In this document: one piece after another, positions 60,199 through 64,000 of the stretch | Layout: every line of letters starts with the position of its first letter | Numbering within the stretch: position 1 is the first letter of the stretch | Origin: Corticibacter populi | Lineage (GTDB): Bacteria > Pseudomonadota > Gammaproteobacteria > Burkholderiales > Burkholderiaceae_C | DNA: 64,000 nt | Direction: 5' to 3' | Assembly: GCF_004217315.1 (NCBI RefSeq) | Contig: NZ_SGWR01000002.1 | Coordinates: 736,414-800,413, forward strand | Notes under the pieces: model-generated | Told to the model about the DNA's origin: nothing | Database searches by the model: none | The model's input: the letters and a program-made list of their open reading frames with translations, nothing else | Translations under genes and position numbers: made by a program

Positions 60199-61608
60199 AT
60201 GAACAACGCTTCATTGCAGCGCCGCCGCGAAGCCGCCTCGCCGCGCGGCGTCGGCGTCATGTGCAGCTTCTACGCCGATCGTGCCAGCAATGCCGAACTG
60301 TGGGATGTCGAAGGCCGCCGCTACATCGACTTTGCCGCCGGCATCGCGGTGCTCAACACCGGCCACCGCCATCCCAAGGTGACGGCGGCCATTGCCGCAC
60401 AACTCGAACGCTTCACGCACACCGCCTACCAGGTCGTGCCCTATGCCTCCTATGTCTCTCTGGCCGAACGCATCAATGCCGCCACGCCGGGCACGCATGC
60501 CAAGAAAACGGCCTTCTTCACCACCGGTGCCGAGGCAGTGGAAAACGCCATCAAGATCGCCCGCGCCCACACCGGCCGCCCCGGCGTGATCGCCTTTGGC
60601 GGAGCGTTCCATGGCCGCACGCTGCTGACGCTGGCGCTCACCGGCAAGGTGGCGCCCTACAAGACGGGTTTCGGCCCCTTCCCGGGCGATGTCTACCACC
60701 TGCCTTTTCCCAACGCGCTGCATGGCATCACACCAGAGCATGCGCTCGAGGCGCTGCAGCAACTCTTCAAGGTCGACATCGAGCCCGGCCGCGTGGCCGC
60801 CATCATCGTCGAGCCGGTGCAGGGCGAAGGTGGCTTCAACCCGTTGCCGCCGCTGTTCTTCCAAGCGCTGCGCACGGTCTGCGACCAGCATGGCATCGTG
60901 CTGATCGCGGACGAGGTGCAAACCGGCTTTGCCCGCACCGGCCGGCTGTTCGCCTGCGAGCATTTCGATGCGCTGCCCGACCTCATCACCTTCGCCAAGA
61001 GCCTGGCCGGCGGCATGCCGTTGTCAGGCGTGTGCGGCCGCGCCGAGATCATGGATGCACCCGGCCCCGGCGGCTTGGGCGGCACCTATGCCGGCAACCC
61101 GCTGGCCGTGGCCGCCGCCCATGCGGTGCTGGACGTGATCGCCGAGGAGCGGTTGACCGAACGCAGCCAGGTGCTGGGCGAGCGCCTCAAGGCGCGGCTC
61201 GAGGGCCTGCACGCGCAGGTGCCGCAAATCGCCGAGGTGCGTGGCCTGGGCGGCATGGTGGCAGTGGAATTCAGGAATGCCGAGGGCCAGCCCGACGCAG
61301 CGTTTACCCAGGCCGTGCTGGCGCGTGCGCTGCAGCGGGGCCTGCTGCTGCTCAGCTGCGGCACCCATGGCAATGTGATCCGCTTCCTGTTTCCGCTGAC
61401 CATCGGGGATGCGGTTTTCGACGAAGCGCTGGACATCCTGCAGGCCGCGCTGCTGGCACAGCCGGACACCGCCGGCACCAACGCCACGCAACCTGCCACC
61501 GAATCGGCCCCGCCGACCGCCGACCTCCGCACCAGCATCAAGCTCGGGATGCGCAAGCATTTCGACAACATCGGCAAAAGCCTGGCCCGACTGGAAAGGA
61601 ACCCATGA
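60199..61608 (+). CDS. gabT: 4-aminobutyrate/class III aminotransferase (GabT-like)
   Basis: 469 residues, PLP-dependent. It shows TGAEAVENAIKIARAHTGRP, AFHGRTLLTLALTGKVAPYK, VEPVQGEGGFNPLP, ADEVQTGFARTG and the lysine in ITFAKSLAGGMPLSGV. It converts GABA to succinic semialdehyde. A C-terminal extension of about 45 residues (from QPDTAGTNATQPATESAPPT on) exceeds the usual length. The ATG at 60199 is favoured over 60148 and 60187. The stop overlaps the ATPase start (ATGA). Confidence 0.9.
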   Translation: MNNASLQRRREAASPRGVGVMCSFYADRASNAELWDVEGRRYIDFAAGIAVLNTGHRHPKVTAAIAAQLERFTHTAYQVVPYASYVSLAERINAATPGTHAKKTAFFTTGAEAVENAIKIARAHTGRPGVIAFGGAFHGRTLLTLALTGKVAPYKTGFGPFPGDVYHLPFPNALHGITPEHALEALQQLFKVDIEPGRVAAIIVEPVQGEGGFNPLPPLFFQALRTVCDQHGIVLIADEVQTGFARTGRLFACEHFDALPDLITFAKSLAGGMPLSGVCGRAEIMDAPGPGGLGGTYAGNPLAVAAAHAVLDVIAEERLTERSQVLGERLKARLEGLHAQVPQIAEVRGLGGMVAVEFRNAEGQPDAAFTQAVLARALQRGLLLLSCGTHGNVIRFLFPLTIGDAVFDEALDILQAALLAQPDTAGTNATQPATESAPPTADLRTSIKLGMRKHFDNIGKSLARLERNP

Positions 61609-62747
61609 CCGCATCCTCCGTCCCCGCCGCCACCAGCGCCGACGTGCTGGTCAGCTTCCGCGGCGTCAAGAAGACCTATGACGGCGAGCATCTCGTCGTC
61701 AAGCAACTCGACCTGGACATCCGCAAAGGTGAATTCCTCACGCTGCTGGGCCCCTCGGGCTCGGGCAAGACCACCTGCCTGATGATGCTGGCCGGCTTCG
61801 AGTTTCCGACCGGCGGCGAGATCCGCCTGGATGGACAGTTGCTCAACCGCGTGCCGCCGCACAAGCGCAACATCGGCATGGTGTTCCAGAACTACGCGCT
61901 GTTCCCGCACATGACGGTGGCGCAAAACGTGGGCTACCCGCTGCAGGTACGCGGCGTGCCGGCCGCGCAGCGCAGGCAGCAGATCCACGAGGCGCTGGCG
62001 ATGGTGCACATGGAGTCGTTCGCAGCGCGCTACCCCTCGCAGCTCTCCGGCGGCCAGCAGCAGCGCATTGCGCTGGCACGTGCCCTGGTCTTCAAGCCGC
62101 AACTGGTGCTGATGGACGAGCCGCTGGGCGCGCTCGACAAGCAGTTGCGCGAACACATGCAGATCGAACTCAAGGCCTTGCACCAGCAACTGGGCATGAC
62201 CTTCGTCTACGTCACGCACGACCAGAACGAGGCGCTGACCATGAGCGACCGCGTGGCCGTGTTCGAGCAGGGCGTGATCCAGCAGCTCGCGCCTGTGGAC
62301 CAGCTCTACGAAGCCCCGGACAACCTGTTCGTGGCCGGCTTCATCGGCGACAGCAACCGCTTGAGCGGTCAGCTGCGCGCCGGTGCTCCGGATCAGGCCG
62401 GCCAGACCGCTCTTTGCACCCTGGCGCTGCCCGATGGCCAGGCCATTCTGGGCCAGGCCATCGGCAAGACGGCGGCAGGGCAGGAGGCCACCGCCAGCAT
62501 CCGGCCCGAGCGCATGCGCCTGCTCGATCCGGCCGAGGCCGCCCCGGCCGCCGGCAGCCTGCTGCGCGGACGCGCCGCCGGGCTGATCTACTTCGGCGAC
62601 CACGTGCGCCTGCAATGCGAATTCGCGCAGCAGCCTCACCAGTGCTTCGTCAAGGTGCCGCTGGGCACGCCGGCACTGCGGCACATCACGCCCGGCGATG
62701 CCGTCACGCTGGCCTTCGAGCCCGAGCATCTGCGCGTCTACGCCTGA
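61605..62747 (+). CDS. potA: ABC transporter ATPase, polyamine type (PotA-like)
   Basis: 380 residues. Walker A GPSGSGKTTCLMML, Q-loop NIGMVFQNYALFPHMTV, signature LSGGQQQRIALARAL, Walker B LVLMDEPLGALDKQL and H-loop VYVTHDQNEALTM are all intact. A C-terminal TOBE domain follows (FIGDSNRLSG to PEHLRVYA). It powers polyamine or related (possibly GABA or putrescine) uptake. It overlaps gabT by four bases. Confidence 0.93.
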   Translation: MTASSVPAATSADVLVSFRGVKKTYDGEHLVVKQLDLDIRKGEFLTLLGPSGSGKTTCLMMLAGFEFPTGGEIRLDGQLLNRVPPHKRNIGMVFQNYALFPHMTVAQNVGYPLQVRGVPAAQRRQQIHEALAMVHMESFAARYPSQLSGGQQQRIALARALVFKPQLVLMDEPLGALDKQLREHMQIELKALHQQLGMTFVYVTHDQNEALTMSDRVAVFEQGVIQQLAPVDQLYEAPDNLFVAGFIGDSNRLSGQLRAGAPDQAGQTALCTLALPDGQAILGQAIGKTAAGQEATASIRPERMRLLDPAEAAPAAGSLLRGRAAGLIYFGDHVRLQCEFAQQPHQCFVKVPLGTPALRHITPGDAVTLAFEPEHLRVYA

Positions 62748-62799
62748 AACCGTCCCCCCCCTGTTTTTCTCCCATCCACCACTTCCCGAGAGGTTCTCC

Positions 62800-63843
62800 A
62801 TGGCCACTTCCCATTTCGTGCGCAAGCTCAGCATCCTGTCTGCCACCGCCCTGTTCTCCATGGGCGCGGCAGCCAAGGACCTCACGGTCGTCAACTTCGG
62901 TGGCGCCAATGGCAACGCCCAGAAGACGGCCTATTTCGAGACCTTCGAGAAAGCCAGCGGCAACCCCATCATCGGCGTCGAATACAACGGCGAGCAGGCC
63001 CGCGTCAAGGCCATGGTCGAGACCGGCCGCGTGACCTGGGACGTGGTCGAGGTCGAGACAGGCGATCTCACGCGCGGCTGTGACGAGGGGCTCTACGAGA
63101 AGATCGACTGGTCGCGCGTCGTCCCCGAGGATGCGCTGATTCCCGAAGCCGTGACCGAGTGCGGCGTCGGTGCCTTCGTCTGGTCCACCGTGCTGGCCTA
63201 TGACAGCAACAAGCTCAAGACCACGCCAACGGGCTGGGCCGACTTCTGGGACGTGGAAAAATTCCCCGGCAAGCGCGGCATGCGCAAGCAGGCGCTCTAC
63301 AACCTGGAGTTCGCGCTGATGGCCGACGGCGTACCGGCCAAGGACGTCTATGGCGTGCTGGCCACCAAGGAGGGCGTGGACCGCGCCTTCAAGAAGCTCG
63401 ACGAGATCAAGCCGCACATCCAGTGGTGGGAAGCGGGCGCGCAGCCGCCGCAGTTCCTGGTGGCGGGCGACGTGGTCATGTCCACCGCCTTCAATGGCCG
63501 CATCGACGCCGCCAAGCGCGAGGGCCAGCCCCTCAACGTGGTGTGGAACGGCGGCATCTACGACCTCGACTACTGGGTCATCCCCAAGGGCACGCCCAAC
63601 AAGGACCTGGCCTACGACTTCATCAAGCACGCCAGCGGCGCCGACACCCAGGCGGTGTATGCGCAGCACATCGCCTACGGTCCGGTCAACCTCGAAGCGC
63701 TCAAGGCACTGGACGCCAAGACCGCTGCCGACCTGCCCAGCACCCCGGAAAACGCCGCCGTCGGCGTGCTGATGAACGGCGAATTCTGGACCGACCACGG
63801 CGAGGAGCTGCAACAGCGCTTTACCGCCTGGTCCGCACGCTGA
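62800..63843 (+). CDS. ABC transporter periplasmic binding protein (PotD-like)
   Basis: 347 residues with a signal peptide (LFSMGAAAKDL). The start of the mature protein, LTVVNFGGANGNAQKTAYFE, and DLDYWVIPKGTPNKDLAYDF are typical of type 2 PotD/PotF-like proteins. It captures the substrate for the neighbouring ATPase and permeases. GAGAGG precedes the ATG at 62800. The ligand may be putrescine, spermidine or GABA, judged from gabT linkage. Confidence 0.92.
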   Translation: MATSHFVRKLSILSATALFSMGAAAKDLTVVNFGGANGNAQKTAYFETFEKASGNPIIGVEYNGEQARVKAMVETGRVTWDVVEVETGDLTRGCDEGLYEKIDWSRVVPEDALIPEAVTECGVGAFVWSTVLAYDSNKLKTTPTGWADFWDVEKFPGKRGMRKQALYNLEFALMADGVPAKDVYGVLATKEGVDRAFKKLDEIKPHIQWWEAGAQPPQFLVAGDVVMSTAFNGRIDAAKREGQPLNVVWNGGIYDLDYWVIPKGTPNKDLAYDFIKHASGADTQAVYAQHIAYGPVNLEALKALDAKTAADLPSTPENAAVGVLMNGEFWTDHGEELQQRFTAWSAR

Positions 63844-63880
63844 CCCCCGGCATCGCCCTCCCATACCAGCAGAGACCGCC

Positions 63881-64000
63881 ATGCACACCGAGGCCATTCT
63901 TCCCCCCCAGGCCATACCGGCCGAGGACGCGCGACGCCTGCGCCGTGAGCTGCGCCACGCCGAATGGCGCAAGAAGGCCCAGGCACTGGCGCTGATCGCA
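63881..64000 (+). CDS. ABC transporter permease, N-terminus only (PotB-like)
   Basis: The first 40 residues are present (MHTEAILPPQAIPAED, RRLRRELRHAEWRKK, AQALALIA), a basic cytoplasmic leader before the first membrane helix. It lies 38 bases after the binding protein on the same strand and is cut by the window end. Assignment rests on operon position and the typical RRxLRxAExxRK opening. Confidence 0.75.
   Translation, partial: MHTEAILPPQAIPAEDARRLRRELRHAEWRKKAQALALIA

Overview
The window is about 65% G+C and densely coded. Its gene content points to a betaproteobacterium of the order Burkholderiales, most likely Comamonadaceae: System II (ResB/CcsA) cytochrome c maturation beside a diheme cytochrome c4, a Bug-family receptor, a split metH, a fused indolepyruvate oxidoreductase, a PilR-AmpD pair and an apaG-rpe pair. 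The assignment is inferred from gene content and order, not from a marker-gene search. I saw no rRNA, tRNA or CRISPR array.

Layout. 1-2.6 kb: 3' part of a fused indolepyruvate:ferredoxin oxidoreductase, then a convergent DUF1841 gene. 2.8-10.3 kb: a type IVa minor-pilin operon (fimT-pilV-pilW-pilX-pilY1-pilE) behind a candidate sigma-54 promoter, and a second fimT-like gene facing it. 10.5-16 kb: the homocysteine-binding half of MetH, an FHA membrane protein overlapping an exported trypsin-like protease, an outer-membrane protein and EngB. 16-21.5 kb: cytochrome c4, ResB, CcsA and a BON-domain lipoprotein. 21.5-27.5 kb: a Bug receptor, a flavin monooxygenase coupled to an AhpD/CMD-like protein, a LysR regulator and a quinone-reductase-like enzyme. 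27.5-28 kb: debris (IS481 relic, AraC fragment). 28-32.8 kb: TtcA, a DUF4136-like lipoprotein, a histidine phosphatase and glnK-amtB with NtrC/sigma-54 signals. 32.8-38 kb: ComM, a GNAT protein, PilR without an adjacent PilS, and AmpD. 38.5-47 kb: TerC with a yybP-ykoY (Mn2+) riboswitch, PurB, a structured small RNA, MetK, two lipid A acyltransferases, ThiL, ApaG and Rpe. 47-48.4 kb: a second junkyard (broken IS481 transposase, collapsed ABC transporter). 48.4-54.8 kb: transketolase, cold-shock protein, an intracellular trypsin-like protease, a hemolysin-III protein and a LysR/TauE pair. 54.8-64 kb: a MITE-like element, nitroreductase, aldo/keto reductase, LLM monooxygenase, then a MocR/GabR-type regulator divergent from gabT and a PotABCD-type polyamine/GABA uptake operon that leaves the window.

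How they work together. PilR (35.4 kb) is a sigma-54 activator, and the minor-pilin operon (2.8 kb) has a well-spaced -24/-12 element, so a PilR link is plausible. glnK-amtB carries two NtrC-like boxes 21 bp apart upstream of a -24/-12 element. The gabT-pot operon has three TGGCTCT-type half sites next to the divergent MocR regulator.

Most interesting non-coding feature: a compact structured RNA on the minus strand between metK and purB. It has a long closing helix, an internal hairpin whose loop carries an anti-Shine-Dalgarno CUCCUCC tract, and a U-rich terminator.
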